Below, one piece after another: positions 36,022-48,024 of a DNA stretch of 64,000 bases. How positions within the stretch are numbered: the first letter of the stretch is position 1; the number at the start of each line of letters is the position of its first letter. The notes under the pieces were generated by a model. The model did no database searches and had not been told where the DNA came from. It saw nothing but the letters and a program-made list of their open reading frames with translations. Position numbers and translations under genes: made by a program. The stretch spans positions 1,682,001 to 1,746,000 of the forward strand of contig NC_134110.1 of assembly GCF_040939455.1 (NCBI RefSeq). The letters run 5' to 3'. This stretch comes from Microcebus murinus. Lineage: Eukaryota; Chordata; Mammalia; Primates; Cheirogaleidae.

Positions 36022-36985
36022 GAAAGACGTGGTACCCAATGTTCCCCAGACAGGCAATTTCTCTGAGTGTCTGTAGCACCTCACCTTGCACAGGGAAGAA
36101 GTATTAGATGCTGGAGCGTTGTTAGAATGGAATAAGAGGAAAAATGTAGGCTCCTATCACTTTCAGAGATTCTTTACATAGCTACCAGCAGTGTAAAATA
36201 AAATGTGTAACCTCTGATTCATTAAGAAGGAAAACAAAGTGTGAATAACTTGGCTGGAAGGCAAGAAAAGGAAAAAAAATAAGGAGACATAATAGGAAAG
36301 CAAAACAAAACATGTCAGGAGAAAGATCAATCACGGCATGCAATAAGGTTACATATTAAAGTAAAGGAAACTCTCAGATTCAATTTCCAAAAGGGAAGGA
36401 AAAAAATTTAAAGAAACAAACTCTCCCTCTTCCTCCAATTATATCCCACTTTCAAGAGACACATTTAAAACTAACTTACATAAAGTTAAAAATAAAGGGA
36501 TGGGAAAATACTGTGTAAGTGCAAATTATTATAAAAGAAAGTGAGACTACACCTGTAGTCCCAGCTACTTAGGAGGCTGAGGCAGGAGGATCACTTGAGC
36601 CCAGGAGTTGGAGGTTACTGTGAGCAAGGCTGACGCCATGGCACTCTAGCCCCAGAGACAGAGTGAGACTCTCTCTCGGAAAAAAAAAATGTTAATTTTA
36701 TCAAACAAAATAAAACTTGAGGCAACTATTAAATAGGTCAAGAAGTACTTTTTACAAAATGATTAAAGGAACAATCAGTGAAAATGTGAAAATCGGAAAA
36801 CTTTATGTAACCAATAAAGGCATCAGAATATGTAACACGCAAAACATTTTGGAAATATACTACAAATATGGTGTCAGCTTTTAATGCATAAATTTTTTCA
36901 GATTAATGGGACAGAATATACATAAAGAGCTTAAGGTTTTGAATGCTATGGCTTACAAGATTGAGTATATATTTACATACGTGTA
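36022..36985 (+). repeat. Probable old L1 (L1M-like) sequence
   Basis: AT-rich; words such as gttaaaaataaagggatggg and agaggcaac-like A-rich blocks recall old L1 ORF2 in order, leading into the clearer L1 part at 37690. Interrupted by an Alu right arm at 36549. Confidence 0.5.
36549..36689 (+). mobile_element. Alu right arm only
   Basis: acctgtagtcccagctactt through ggcactctagccccagagac and an A tail; the left arm is missing. No clear duplication seen. Confidence 0.85.
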
Positions 36986-37334
36986 TAGTTTTGTGTTGCT
37001 TAATGACGGGGCTAAGTTCTGAGAGACGCACCGGTAGGTGATTTAGTTGCTACGTAAACATCCTAGAATGCGCTTACCCTGACCTCGATGGGTACAGCCG
37101 ACTGCATACCGAGGCTGTAAGGTGTAGCTTATTTCTCCTGGGCTGCAGACCTTACAGTGAGCTACTGCACCAAATTCTGTAGGCTACTGTAACACCATGG
37201 TAAGTGTTTGTGTATCTAAGCATCTAAACCTAGGAAGGGCACAGAAAAGATACAGTGTTATCATCTATGGTCTCACTGGCTGCCACCTATGCTGTCCTTT
37301 GCTGACCATGGTGTTGCTATGCAGCACACGACTA
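36986..37334. mobile_element. Tigger-group MITE (349 bp)
   Basis: Runs from agttttgtgttgcttaatga through aacaccatggtaagtgtttg to atgcagcacacgacta, between TA dinucleotides. The order matches a primate Tigger-type element whose ends are inverted repeats; the exact subfamily is not assigned. An Alu T tail begins eight bases after its end. Confidence 0.75.
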
Positions 37335-37342
37335 TATATATA

Positions 37343-37678
37343 TTTTTTTTTTTTGAGACAGAGTCTCACTTTGTTGCCCAGGCTAGAGTGAGTGCCGTGG
37401 CGTCAGCCTAGCTCACAGCAACCTCAAACTCCTGGGCTCAAGCGATACTCCTGCCTCAGCCTCCCGAGTAGCGGGGACTACAGGCATGCGCTACCATGCC
37501 CGGCTAATTTTTTTTTTTTTTCTATATATATCAGTTGGCCAATTAATTTCTTTCTATTTATAGTAGAGACAGGGTCTCGCTCTTGCTCAGGCTGGTTTTG
37601 AACTCCTGACCTTGAGCAATCCGCCCGCCTCGGCCTCCCAAGAGCTAGGATTACAGGCGTGAGCCACCGCGCCCGGCC
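37343..37678 (-). mobile_element. Strepsirrhine-type Alu
   Basis: Reverse full dimer with lemur-type linker, ending caccgcgcccggcc, inserted just beyond the Tigger MITE. Confidence 0.94.
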
Positions 37679-37689
37679 CACAGGACTGT

Positions 37690-38110
37690 ATTTTAAGATC
37701 ACATTTGAATATACACAACTTTAAAAACTCCCAAAGAATAATCTTGCTTTTCAAATGTGCGCCACTAGAAACACATTAAGTCACATCACATTCTGGCTTA
37801 TAGAGTCAACCTCAATAAATTCCAACAAATAAAAGCAACCAAGACACATCCTCTGGCCGTGATGCAATTAAGCTGGAATTTTTTAATAAAGAATTTCAAG
37901 AACAACAAGACTAAATCTGGGAAATTGAACCACATGAAATTAACAATAACAACAAAAATCTTCTAAAGAACCGAGTTTACATTGGAAATCGAAACTACAA
38001 TTACAGACCATTTCTGAAATAACAAAATTGGACATCATATTTCAAAAGTGATGGGTTATGGCAAAAAGGATATTCAGAAGAGAATTTCTGGCCTTAAATA
38101 ATAATGATGA
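37690..38110 (+). repeat. Old L1M ORF2 fragment
   Basis: taaattccaacaaataaaag then gatgcaattaagctggaatt and aatttctggccttaaataat follow the L1 ORF2 endonuclease-side order (conserved DHN-AIKLE region). Frames are broken. Confidence 0.7.
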
Positions 38111-38129
38111 TGATGACAGCTGTGTCAAC

Positions 38130-38335
38130 AATGACCACCCAACAAACAGTGCTATGAGAGTTACGTCTACTATTGCAATTTATTATCACACTGTGTCTAT
38201 GAGGTAGCTACTATAATCAACTGTATTTTACAGATTTAAAAAAAAAAACTGGAGTCACAAAAAATTTAAGTGGATTTTCTTGAGACACGGTAAATAATTG
38301 GCCTGGATTTGAAACCTACGTCTACTTGGGCTTTA
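38130..38335 (-). repeat. MIR fragment
   Basis: ctatgaggtagctactataa, then ttttacagatttaaa and cctggatttgaaacctacgt match antisense MIR. Confidence 0.7.
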
Positions 38336-38430
38336 AAATTAGGGCATGTAACCAGCACAAGATACGCTGTCATTCCGAAAATAGAAAGAATGGATTTGAG
38401 GAAACTAAATGTTAAACTCTCTCTTTTTTC

Positions 38431-38750
38431 ATTTTTTGAAACAGAGTCTCACTCTATCTCCAGGCTAGAGTGCCATGATGTCAGCCTTGTTCACAGCAAC
38501 CTCAAACTCCTGGGCTCAAGCCATCCTCCTGCCTCAGCCTCCCAAGTAGCTGGGACTACAGGCATGCGCCACCATGCCCGGCTCATTTTTTTCTATATAT
38601 ATTAGTTGGCCAATTAATTTCTTTCTATTTATAGTACTGACAGGATCTCACTCTTGCTCAGGCCAGTCTCAAACTCCTGACCTCGAGCGATCCTCCCGCC
38701 TCGGCCTCCCAGAGTGCTAGGATTACTGGCATGAGCCACCACACCAGACC
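38431..38750 (-). mobile_element. Strepsirrhine-type Alu
   Basis: Reverse dimer with lemur-type linker; ttaaactct flanks the insert (38412-38420 and 38757-38765). Confidence 0.92.
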
Positions 38751-39084
38751 TAATTATTAAACTCTTGAGATAGAAAAAACAGGATAAAACAAATATAAAA
38801 GAAAACAGCAAGGAAAATAATAAAGCCAAAATAAATACATTTTAAAGCAAACCCCAGAGAGAAGCAGATGTTCTCACTCCTTCTGAGAATGAGTCCTCTG
38901 CAAGGCCCCGTGGAGTCAGCCCCCTTCAGCGTGTCTAACTCAGCAAGGAGGAGGAAGGCCATGGAAACACACTGGTCAGGAGAGACAGAGCACATGCACA
39001 GAGTCCCAGGGAACATTTTAAAAATTGACAGTCTGTGCAAGACATTTTATACTGATGCATTTGAAAACCTAGACGAAAGGGGAC

Positions 39085-39420
39085 TTTTTTTTTCCTTGAG
39101 ACAGAGTCTCATTCTGTTGCCCGGGCTAGAGTGCCATGGAGTCAGCCTCATTCACAGCAACCTTAAACTCCTGGGCTCAAGCAATCCTCCTGCCTCAGCC
39201 TCCCGAGTAGCTGGGACTACAGGCATGCGCCACCATGCCCGGCTAATTTTTTCTATGTATTTTTAGGTGGCCAATTAATTTCTTTCTATTTTTTTTTTTT
39301 TTAGTAGAGACAGGGTCTCGCTCTTGGTCAGGCTGGTTTCAAACTCCTGACCTTGAGCGATCCGCCCGCCTCGGCCTCCCAGAGTGTTAGGATTACAGGT
39401 GTGAGGCACTGTGCCCGGCC
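39085..39420 (-). mobile_element. Strepsirrhine-type Alu
   Basis: Reverse dimer with lemur-type linker and an expanded T run in the linker (about 39288-39302). Confidence 0.93.
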
Positions 39421-39478
39421 TTACAGCTGTATTCTTTAGGTACAAGGGCAGCATAGTTTTCAAGCACGGTGGTCAAAG

Positions 39479-39790
39479 GTGTCTTCCTCTGGGCAAATCA
39501 CTCCCAGGGGCAAGAGCCACAACTGCCAGCCTAAAGGGGACTTTTATGGCATTCTTGTAAGTGATCAAAATTACCAAAGAAAAAGACCCATAGCCAAAGG
39601 AGTTATGGGAAAATTTCAAAGAACCACCCAAGAGGGACCCAGGATCAAAAGATTTTATGGAAGAGATATTCCGAGCCTTTATGGACTAGATGTATCTTCG
39701 ACTGTTGAACCATGCTGGGAAGTGGGAGAGACGTGCAGGCTCCCGTGGCTACTCTCACGAAGCCAGCAAACCGAGACGTTCCACAGTAAG
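39479..39790 (+). other. Unexplained open stretch before L1 relic
   Basis: The frame 39479-39856 is open for 125 codons; its last ~20 codons (TLNKVLAN) are L1 ORF2, but the first ~100 match nothing I recognise. No splice signals or host-gene feature is evident. It may be a further diverged repeat. Confidence 0.3.
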
Positions 39791-39799
39791 ATGACAGAT

Positions 39800-40706
39800 G
39801 ATTTCTATTTTGCGAATACAGGTATAAAAACCCTAAATAAAGTATTAGCGAATTAAATCCAGTCTGCTATTAAAAAGAGGTGCACACCGTGATCCAACGG
39901 GGCTTAGAGCAGAGTGAGTGGCTCGGTTGGAAGGAAGCCACTGGTATGTTGACATTTCTTCACTTGGGCACGTCAAAGGAGGAAAGAGACACCACGGGGC
40001 CAAAGAGCTAAAAACCCTTCCATAGACGACTCATCCTTGGAGAAAATGCTTCCAAAGTTGCACTTACGCAAATGTACTTCCTTAATGTCATAAGCAATTT
40101 TGTCCTAACATGGCAGTCACTGTCCTACGTACCAGAAAACGCAGAGGGACTTCCATTAATGTCGGAAAAACACCCAGGAATCCTGTATTGTCCTTGCTAC
40201 TGACTAATGTTCTAGAAGTTTCAGCCAGTATAATTGGGAAATAAAATGAAATAAGTGGCACAAATACTTCTAAATGGAGCAAGTTTATTAATATTTAGGG
40301 ATTACGCGATTGGAAACTCAAAATGAGCTACTGAACAGTTATTAGAATTAATGAGAGCTCTATAACGTTGCTAGCTATGAAATAAATGTGCAAGAGCTGT
40401 ATCTTATGTATATATGAGGGACAATAGCCAACCAGAAGTTATGTTTATTTGTACAAATGATTCAATTGAAAACAGAAACAGAAATGTTCATAGATAAACA
40501 TAATTGAAGATATTTGGGGCCTATATAAAGAAGAATATAAAATTTGATTGAAGTTTTGAAAGAAAATTTGAACAAATATGAAAACAAAACAATAATTTTA
40601 AAAAGAGTTCCTGGATGCAAAGACTTTCTCCCCAAATTTGTCTATAAGTACAGGGCAATCTCAACCAAAATGTCAACCAGATTATTTTATTTTATTTTAT
40701 GTATTT
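39800..40706 (+). repeat. Old L1M ORF2 fragment (reverse transcriptase region)
   Basis: The translated words TLNKVLAN and AIKKR, then gttctagaagtttcagccag and tttctccccaaatttgtcta, follow L1 ORF2 from the reverse transcriptase fingers toward the C-terminal third. Many stops; inactive. Confidence 0.7.
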
Positions 40707-41031
40707 ATTTTTTGAGACAGAGTCTCACTCTGTTACCCGGGCTAGAGTGCCGTGGCGTCAGCCTAGCTCACAGCAACCTCCAACTCCTGGGCTCAAGCAA
40801 TCCTCCTGCCTCAGCCGCCCAAGTAGCTGGGACCGCAGGCATGGGCCACCATGCTCGGCTGATTTTTTCTATATATTTTTAGTTGTTCAGCTAATTTCTT
40901 TCTATTTTTTTTTAGTAGAGACAGGGTCTCGTTCTTGCTCAGGCTGGTCTCGAACTCCTGAGCTCAAGTGATCCTCCTGTTTCAGCCTCCCAGAGTGCTA
41001 GGATTACAGGCGAGAGCCACTACGCCTGGCC
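40707..41031 (-). mobile_element. Strepsirrhine-type Alu
   Basis: Reverse dimer with lemur-type linker inserted in the L1M fragment; the preceding attttattttattttatg is its tail region. Confidence 0.92.
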
Positions 41032-41289
41032 ACAGCCAGATATTATAGAATCTGAGAAAATTATTTCAGAACTACTAGCTGACAAAAATTAGACATAAAA
41101 TTCTATTTTGTTCCCCCAAATAGAAAATCTTTATTTTTTTATCATAAATGTGGTACGTGATTGTTGTAAAAAATAAATCAAGTGTAGAAAATTAGGTATT
41201 AACAGAAAGGAAAGGCTGTTTGCCGATAAATCCCCAGTACCTTGCTGCACCTTCCAAAACATGCATAGTTTGGTTCTATTTGCATAAGT

Positions 41290-41515
41290 AATTTTGTTTG
41301 GTAAATAAAACAGGTATTTGGCGGCGTTTCTCAGCTTTGCACTAGATTGCAGACCCCGTCCCATATCTGTCGTATATGTGGATCTATTTTATTCCTATGA
41401 TTGGCTGCATAATACTCCATCGTATGAATGTACCATAATATATTTAACAAAATCTCTCAGTTATGTATATTTAGGTTGTTTCTACTCTTTTACTGTTTTC
41501 TGAGCAAACTTTTTT
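41290..41515. repeat. Old L1 3' UTR fragment (L1ME-like)
   Basis: gattggctgcataatactcc then atcgtatgaatgtaccataa and tatatttaggttgtttctac match the L1M/L1ME 3' UTR order. Confidence 0.65.
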
Positions 41516-41519
41516 TTTT

Positions 41520-41705
41520 AAGTCCATGCTATGTGCGAGGCCATACGCTAAACACTTCTCAGAATTGCTTTCTTTACTCATCTCGGTGGCTGGCCTGTCG
41601 TCCCTGTTTTACGGGCGACTGACTGAGCCATACAGGTGTTGGATACTTTGCTCGTGCCACCCAGATGGCAGGTGGCAGGTGTGGCCTCAGACCAGCATCG
41701 ACTCC
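41520..41705 (-). repeat. MIR fragment
   Basis: ccatgctatgtgcgaggcca, cgtccctgttttacgggcga and the following words match antisense MIR loosely. Confidence 0.5.
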
Positions 41706-42412
41706 AGCGTCTAAGCCCGCAGCAGTGTTTGCACTCCTGCTTGTCCCTCCTCCCGACCGTGGTCAGTGCGGCGTGGACACCCCGTGTGGCACGTGGACCG
41801 TTTGTGTCATTGGGCAACAGCATTGATGGAGCGTCTCCCCTGCGGGAGGCCCGGTGCTCGGCGCCTTACCAGTCTCTCCAGAGCAATGGCAGGGGGATGC
41901 CCTTCATTGGTCCAGGTCCTTCTTGAGATCAGTTATGTATGGAGCCTGCACCATCTTGGAGGTACCGCAAGCTGAGGGGAGTCCCTGTCCTGACTTAGCC
42001 TGTGTCCGGGGGCCGGGGCCTTCCCGAGGCTGTCCCGTGCCCCGGCCACGCCAGTGGCCCCCGCGAGGGGCTTCTTGTGAGGCCTTGAGGGCTTTTCTGT
42101 GGAGCATGAGTTTCTTCTCTGATGGCTCTGACTTGTCCCCTACTCTGAAGTCAGCTCAAAGAGGATCTTTGTCATTATGATGTCAGCCTGTCACCTGGCG
42201 TCCTGCATTCTGTGACCCGAGATGGGATGGTTTCCCTGGGAACACTGAGGTCACACTGGTGCAGGAGAAGCCAGGTAGGTGGAAGGTGTCTTTGAGATGC
42301 TCATCGGCCACTCGTTCGTTGAACACGCGAAAGCCCCCACTCTGTGCCAAGCCCCAGCTAAGCTCTGGGGACACAAAATTGTTGAGGTACACGTGGCCTC
42401 TCCTCCCCAGGA
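41706..42412. other. No gene seen
   Basis: GC-rich unique sequence leading into the 29 bp minisatellite. Confidence 0.45.
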
Positions 42413-42876
42413 GGTAACAGTGTAGCGAAGGAGAGATGACAGGTGACAGTGTAGCGAAATAAAGATGACAGGTAACAGTGTAGAGAAAGAGAGATGACAG
42501 GTGACAGTGTAGAGAAATAAAGATGACAGGTAACAGTGTAGAGAAAGAGAGATGACAGGTGACAGTGTAGCTAAATAAAGATGACAGGTAACAGTGTAGC
42601 AAAGGACTGATGACAGGTGACAGTGTAGCCAAATAAAGATGACAGGTAACAGTGTAGCTAAATAAAGATGACAGGTAACAGTGTAGCAAAAAAGAGATGA
42701 CAGGTAACAATGTAGTGAAAGAAATATGACAGGTAACAGTGTAGCGAAAAAGATGACAGGTGACTGTAGCAAAAGAGAGATGACAGGTGACAGTGTAGAG
42801 AAAGAGAGATGACAGGTGACAGTGTAGAGAAGGAGAGATGACAGGTAACAGCGTAGTGAAAGAGAGATGACAGGTG
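42413..42876. repeat. 29 bp minisatellite, 16 units
   Basis: Unit gtaacagtgtagcgaaagag then agatgacag, 29 bp. Two forms (gtgacagtgtagagaaataa-type and gtaacagtgtagagaaagag-type) alternate, giving a 58 bp dimer in the left part. It explains the 333- and 175-codon minus frames with CHLS-like repeats. Confidence 0.95.
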
Positions 42877-43340
42877 TAACACTAACTTCAACACAAGCTG
42901 CTCGCTCTGCCAGTTGGGAAACTGAGGCAGAGGCACTGCGCCATGTCTTTCTAGTCCTGTGCACAACGTATGGGGACATACGCAGACCAGTCCCAGTCGC
43001 CCCTTTAGAAGGAGAAGAAGAAACCATCCATTTCTTCCCTTCATTTCTTGTCACTGAGTCATTCCTCAGTTCAAGTCCAGAATTACCCCCGGGCTGGAGT
43101 GACCACAGTTTAAAACTTGCCTTTGATAGAGACACTGCCGGAGAATTCAGAAATTCGAAACACATTTTATTGACTAGTTCCCGTTCCCCATGTGGCGATT
43201 CACCCTCCCGGGGTTCTCCAGTGAGCTGCGTGTGCCATCCAGATGGGAACACTGTGGCCTTTCCTCAGAGGCTCGCTTTGCCTGTCACAGCCGCGCCAAG
43301 TAACAGCTGCCCAGCCAGTGCTGGCTCCACGGAAACAGTG

Positions 43341-43926
43341 AAAGGGGAGGGAGGAGGGGAGGGAGGAGGGGAGGGAGGAGGGGGGAGGGAGTGAAGGGAG
43401 GAGGGGAGGGAGGAGGGGAGGGAGGGAGGGGAGGGAGGAGGGGAGGGAGGGAGGGAGAGGAGGGAAGGGAGGGAGGGAAGGAAGGAGGGGAGGGAGGAGG
43501 GGAGGGAGGAGGGGAGGGAGGAGGGGAGGGAGGGAGGGGAGGGAGGAGGGGAGGGAGGGAGGGAGAGGAGGGAAGGGAGGGAGGGAAGGAAGGAGGGGAG
43601 GGAGGAGGGGAGGGAGGAGGGGAGGGAGGGAGGGGAGGGAGGGGAGGGAGGAGGGGAGGGGAGGGAGGAGGGGAGGGAGGAGGGGAGGGAGGAGGGGAGG
43701 GAGGGAGGGGAGGGAGGAGGGGAGGGAGGGAGGGAGAGGAGGGAAGGGAGGGAGGGGAGGAAGGAGGGGAGGGAGGAGGGGAGGGAGGAGGGGAGGGAGG
43801 GAGGGGAGGGAGGGGAGGGAGGAGGGGAGGGGAGGGAGGAGGGGAGGGAGGAGGGGAGGGAGGAGGGGAGGGAGGAGGTGAGGGAGGAGGGGAGGGAGGG
43901 AGGGGAGGGAGGAGGGGAGGGAAGGA
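43341..43926. repeat. GGGAGG polypurine tract with higher-order repeats
   Basis: 585 bp of almost pure G/A on the plus strand, built of ggagggaggggagggagg-type words. The marker gagaggagggaagggaggga occurs three times (about 43455, 43565, 43735), with about 110 and 170 bp spacing. Prone to quadruplex and triplex structure, and source of false Pro/Ser and Gly/Glu proteins. Confidence 0.96.
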
Positions 43927-44058
43927 CAGACTTACCAACCCTGCTCTCAGTGCACATTCTTGAAGTTTTCCAAGCTCCTTTAAAGAGGAAGAATTATCCA
44001 TTTTTTGCAATTCAGCTTTGTCCTTTGGGGCCTGTATTTTCTTCTTCTTCTTCTTTTC

Positions 44059-44368
44059 TTTTTTTTTTTTTGAGACAGTCTCACTCTGTTGCCCGGGCTC
44101 GAGTGCCATGGCGTCAGCCTAGCTCACAGCAACCTCACACTCCTGGGCTCAGGCGATCCTCCTGCCTCAGCCTCCCGAGTAGCTGGGACTACGGGCATGT
44201 GCCACCATGCCCGGCTAATTTTTTCTACGTATATTTTTAGTTGGCCAATTCATTTCTTTCTATTTATAATAGAGACGGGGTCTCACTCTTGCTCAGGCTG
44301 GTTTCGAACTCCTGACCTTGAGCAATCCGCCCAGCCAGGATGACAGGCGTGAGCCACCGCGCCCGGCC
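44059..44368 (-). mobile_element. Strepsirrhine-type Alu with internal deletion
   Basis: Reverse dimer missing about 25 bases near its 5' end (jump at caatccgcccagccaggatg). Flanked by gggcctgtattttct (44028-44042) and gggcctgcgttttct (44370-44384). Confidence 0.92.
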
Positions 44369-44384
44369 CGGGCCTGCGTTTTCT

Positions 44385-44879
44385 ATGCAGGTGACAGCTC
44401 TGCCAGGGTGGAAATGCACACCAAATAGCTGCGACCGTGAGCCGGCCCTGGTCTGCCCCGCGGGGCACGAGGTCCTTGCGTGTGCTGGAAGACACGTGTT
44501 CCGTGGAAGACACTGTCCAGGAGCAAAGCCAGCGCAGGCCGGGCGGTGTGGGCGTGGGGAGCTCCGGGAGCGGAGAGCAGCTCTCTGGGGAAAAGCGGAT
44601 CCTTTGAAGATCTTCGGTCGGGAGGTGCACGCGGCTGACCCGGAGCCTGGCCGTGCTGGGAAACGCCCTCGTGCTTCCCCGGGAAGGCAAATCGCCTTGT
44701 GGGGGGTCCGCCCAGGGCGGAGGACATCTGGGCAGAGTCTGGCAAGCCGCCGGGAGCCGGGGAGAAATCAGGGAAGGCTGGTCCGTCCCGGCCCTGGCAG
44801 GCGGCTGGCCGGCAGGCAGGGCGGCACACTGCCCGGCTCTGCTGACATTTGGTTCCGTGAGGCAGCGGGAGCCGGTCCC
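44385..44879. other. No gene seen; GC-rich
   Basis: Overlapping frames on both strands, none recognised. Confidence 0.45.
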
Positions 44880-45560
44880 AAGTCCTGGGCTCAATTACCG
44901 AGGCTAAGCCGAGCCACGCGATCGCGGCGGCCCCGGGTTTTCAACTATTCCCTCCGGGCGCTCGGTGCCAGGCCCGGGATGGGGAAGGCACAGTGGCCCT
45001 CCCCGGTTTGCATCTCCCTCGAGGACAGGGCTTGGTGAGAGCCGTGTGTGCTCTGAGCCCAAGGGTAGCGCTCGCCCCGGGCACGGCCGGCTCCCGTCCC
45101 ACAGCCCGCCACGCCGCGTGGGGCCCGGCCCGGAAGAGGCCGTTCCCCCCAGACGAGCTGGCTTCCCAGAGTGGATGGCGCTCGCCGGACACTCCTGCGC
45201 TCGGCCGCCCGCGGGCATCCGCGCGTCTCCACCAAGCGACTGCTTCCACCGGGCGGGCTCCCCGCCCCCAAGGGAGGCACGCGGCCCCACACCCGGCCCC
45301 GGAGGTCCTCACACGCTGGTTTTCTTTTTTCATTTTTATTTTTGCCCTGGAGAATGCCCAGGGAGCGGCCTTGCCACTGCTGGGGCGGTCACGGCGGGCG
45401 GGGACAGGAGACCGTGGAGAAAGGGAATTGGGTTTGCGGTCCAGGAATCCACGGGGACCGCGGCAGTCCTTGATGGGACGAGAACGCAAGAGCCTGGCAC
45501 GTCAGAGCCTGGCACTGAGTCGGGGGCAGAGTCCAGGCCTTGATTGGGGACTGGCTTCTG
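44880..45560. promoter_or_regulatory. CpG island
   Basis: I counted about 33 CpG in 45061-45300. It lies 5.2 kb before the IL16 exon, on whose 5' side a noncoding first exon must exist. Promoter role is inferred, not shown. Confidence 0.6.
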
Positions 45561-46095
45561 TCCTAGACTTGGGGTGGCATAAAAGTTCCAAAAGCCCTCT
45601 TGGCCCTCGGGTGTCACTGTTTTGTATACTTTATGCCAGCGCAGCAGAGAGCAGAACTATTATTTCAGGTGGACTTTTTTTTTAAGCAAGAGGTGTCCAT
45701 TGGTTTGCATAACTGCATAGATATGGGCGGCTTCAGGCATGGCTGGATCTAGATGTTCATATGATTACAGTTGGATCCATTTCTTCTCACATGTTCTCTC
45801 TGTCCTCCTTCCCTTCTCTCTTCTTTCCCTCCACCTCTCTCCCGAACCTTTGCGAGTTCACACCAACTGTGGCAGCGTCCCTTGGTCTCTCCCAGGCAGT
45901 CGTCTCTGCAGGGTGGCCCTCAGCAACCCCAAATTTATATCCTCCTTCTTGAGTACCAGCCGAGGTACAGAAGGGTTTTTTTTTTTACTTGTAATTTAAT
46001 TGATGCTTACTTTATTTTACTCATATAATAGTTTAATTAAACAAACAGCAGATAGGAACTTCAACAGGACCACTCTTTCTTTCTACCCTGCAATG
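45561..46095. other. No gene seen
   Basis: Becomes AT-rich with several T runs; no recognised exon. Confidence 0.4.
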
Positions 46096-46314
46096 TTTAG
46101 GTCTTTTTTTTTTTCTTTTCATAGAATTAGGGGATGCACGTTGAATTCCATTACATGTATATATTGTGTAGTGATGCAGTATGGGCTTTTATTCCTGTCA
46201 CCCAAAAAGTGTACCCTGTAGCTCACAGGTAATTTTCCATCTCTCCTGTCCTCCCACCCTCCCTGTGTTTCAGTTTTCAGTGTTGGTTCTACTGCTCTGT
46301 TTGTCCTTCTAGAG

Positions 46315-46506
46315 CAGGGCTCCTCAAACTTTTTAAACAGGGGACCAGTTCACTGTCCCTCAGACCGTTGGAGGGCCAGACTATAGTTTAAAAAAAACTA
46401 TGAACAAATTCCTATGCACACTGCACATATCTTATTTTGAAGTAAAAAAAACAAACAGGCAAAAACACCCGCATGTGGCCCGCGGGCCGTAGTTTGAGGA
46501 CTCCTG
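46315..46506 (+). mobile_element. hAT-type MITE, copy 3 (192 bp)
   Basis: Opposite orientation to copies 1 and 2, from cagggctcctcaaacttttt to gtttgaggactcctg. The 8 bp flanks ttctagag and ctctatag differ at two positions. It sits in the L1 3' UTR. Confidence 0.9.
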
Positions 46507-47017
46507 CTCTATAGTCATTGTTTAGCTCCCACTTATAAGTGAGAACATGTCACCTTTATTTTTATGTTCCTGAGATACTTCGCTTAGGATAATGGCCCCC
46601 AGTTCCATCCAAGCTGCTGCAAAAGACATTATTTCATCCTTTCTTATGGCTGGGTAGTACTCCGCGGTGTATGTGTATGTATGTATGTGTGTGTACACAC
46701 ACACACCCCACATTTTATTTATCTACTCATCAGTTGGTGGACACTTAGGTTCATTCCTTATCTTTGCATCTGTGAACTGTGCTGTGACAAACATATGAGT
46801 GCAGGTATCTTTTTGACATAATGGTTTCTTTCCTTTGGGGTAGATAGTGGGATTGTAGGATTGAATGGTAGATCTGCTTTGAGAAATTTCCTTACAGATA
46901 AGAAATTTCCTTACAAGAAAGTTCTTTGAGAAATTTCCATACAGATCACCATAGAGGTTGTACTAATTTACATTCTCACTAACAATGTTCCCTTTTCACT
47001 ACATCTGCACATTTTTC

Positions 47018-47165
47018 TTTTTTTTTCTTTCTTTTTTTTTTTTTTGTAGAGACAGGGGTCTCATTAGTTTGCCTAGGTTGGTCTTAAACTCCTGGCCTCA
47101 AGTGATCCTCCTATCTTGGCCTTCTGAAGTGCTGGGATTACAGGCGTGAGTCACCGCACTTGGCC
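47018..47165 (-). mobile_element. FLAM-type Alu monomer
   Basis: One arm with T tail, tgtagagacaggggtctcat to tgagtcaccgcacttggcc, within the antisense L1. Confidence 0.85.
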
Positions 47166-48024
47166 TGTTTTTTAACTTTTTATATTAGTGGCCATTCTAG
47201 TTGGAGTGAGATGGTATCTCATTATGTTTTTAGTTTGCATTTCTTGGATGCTTAATGATATTGAGCATTATTTCATGTTTGTTGGCCATTTGTATATTTT
47301 CTTTTGAAAAATCTGTGTTCATGTTATTTGCCCACTTTTCAATGGGGCTGTTTAGTTTTTTTCTTGCTGAGTTGTTTGAGTTCCTAGCAGATTCTGGCAT
47401 TAGTCTTTTGTTGGATACATAGTTTGAGAATATTTTCTCCCATTCTGTAGGTGGACTATTTACTGTTTTGCTGTGCAGAAGCTTTTTAGTTTAATTAAGT
47501 CCTATGAGTCTATTTTGTTTTTGTTGCATTTGCTTTTGGGGTCTTAGTCATAAATTCTTTGCCTAGGCCAATGTCCAAAAGAGTTTTCCCTAGGTTTTCT
47601 TCTAGGATTTTTATGGTTTCCAGTCTTACATTTAAATTTTTAATCCATCTTGAGTTAATTTTTGTATATGGTGAGAGATAGAGATCCAGTTTCATTCTTC
47701 TGCATGTGGCTATCCAATTTTCCCAGTAGCATTTGCTGAATAGTGTACACTTTCCCCAGTGTATATTATTGTCTGCTTTGTTGAAGATCAGTTGGTTGTA
47801 GGCAAATGGTTTTATTTCTGGGTTATCTATTCTGTTCCATTGATCTTCGTGTCTTCTTTTATGCCAGTACCATGCTCTTTTGATTGCTATAAGCTTGTAG
47901 TATAATTTAAAGTTGGGTAATGTGATGCCTTTGGATTTGTTCTTTTTACTTAGGATTGTTTTGGCTATTTGGGCTCTTTATTGATCCCATGTGAATTTTG
48001 TAATTGTTTTCTCCTTTTGCTCTT

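Noticed and set aside
42251..43252. 333-codon minus frame with CHLS repeats
   Set aside because: Produced by the 29 bp minisatellite.
43265..44109. Proline/serine-rich protein of 230-274 codons
   Set aside because: Direct translation of the polypurine tract.
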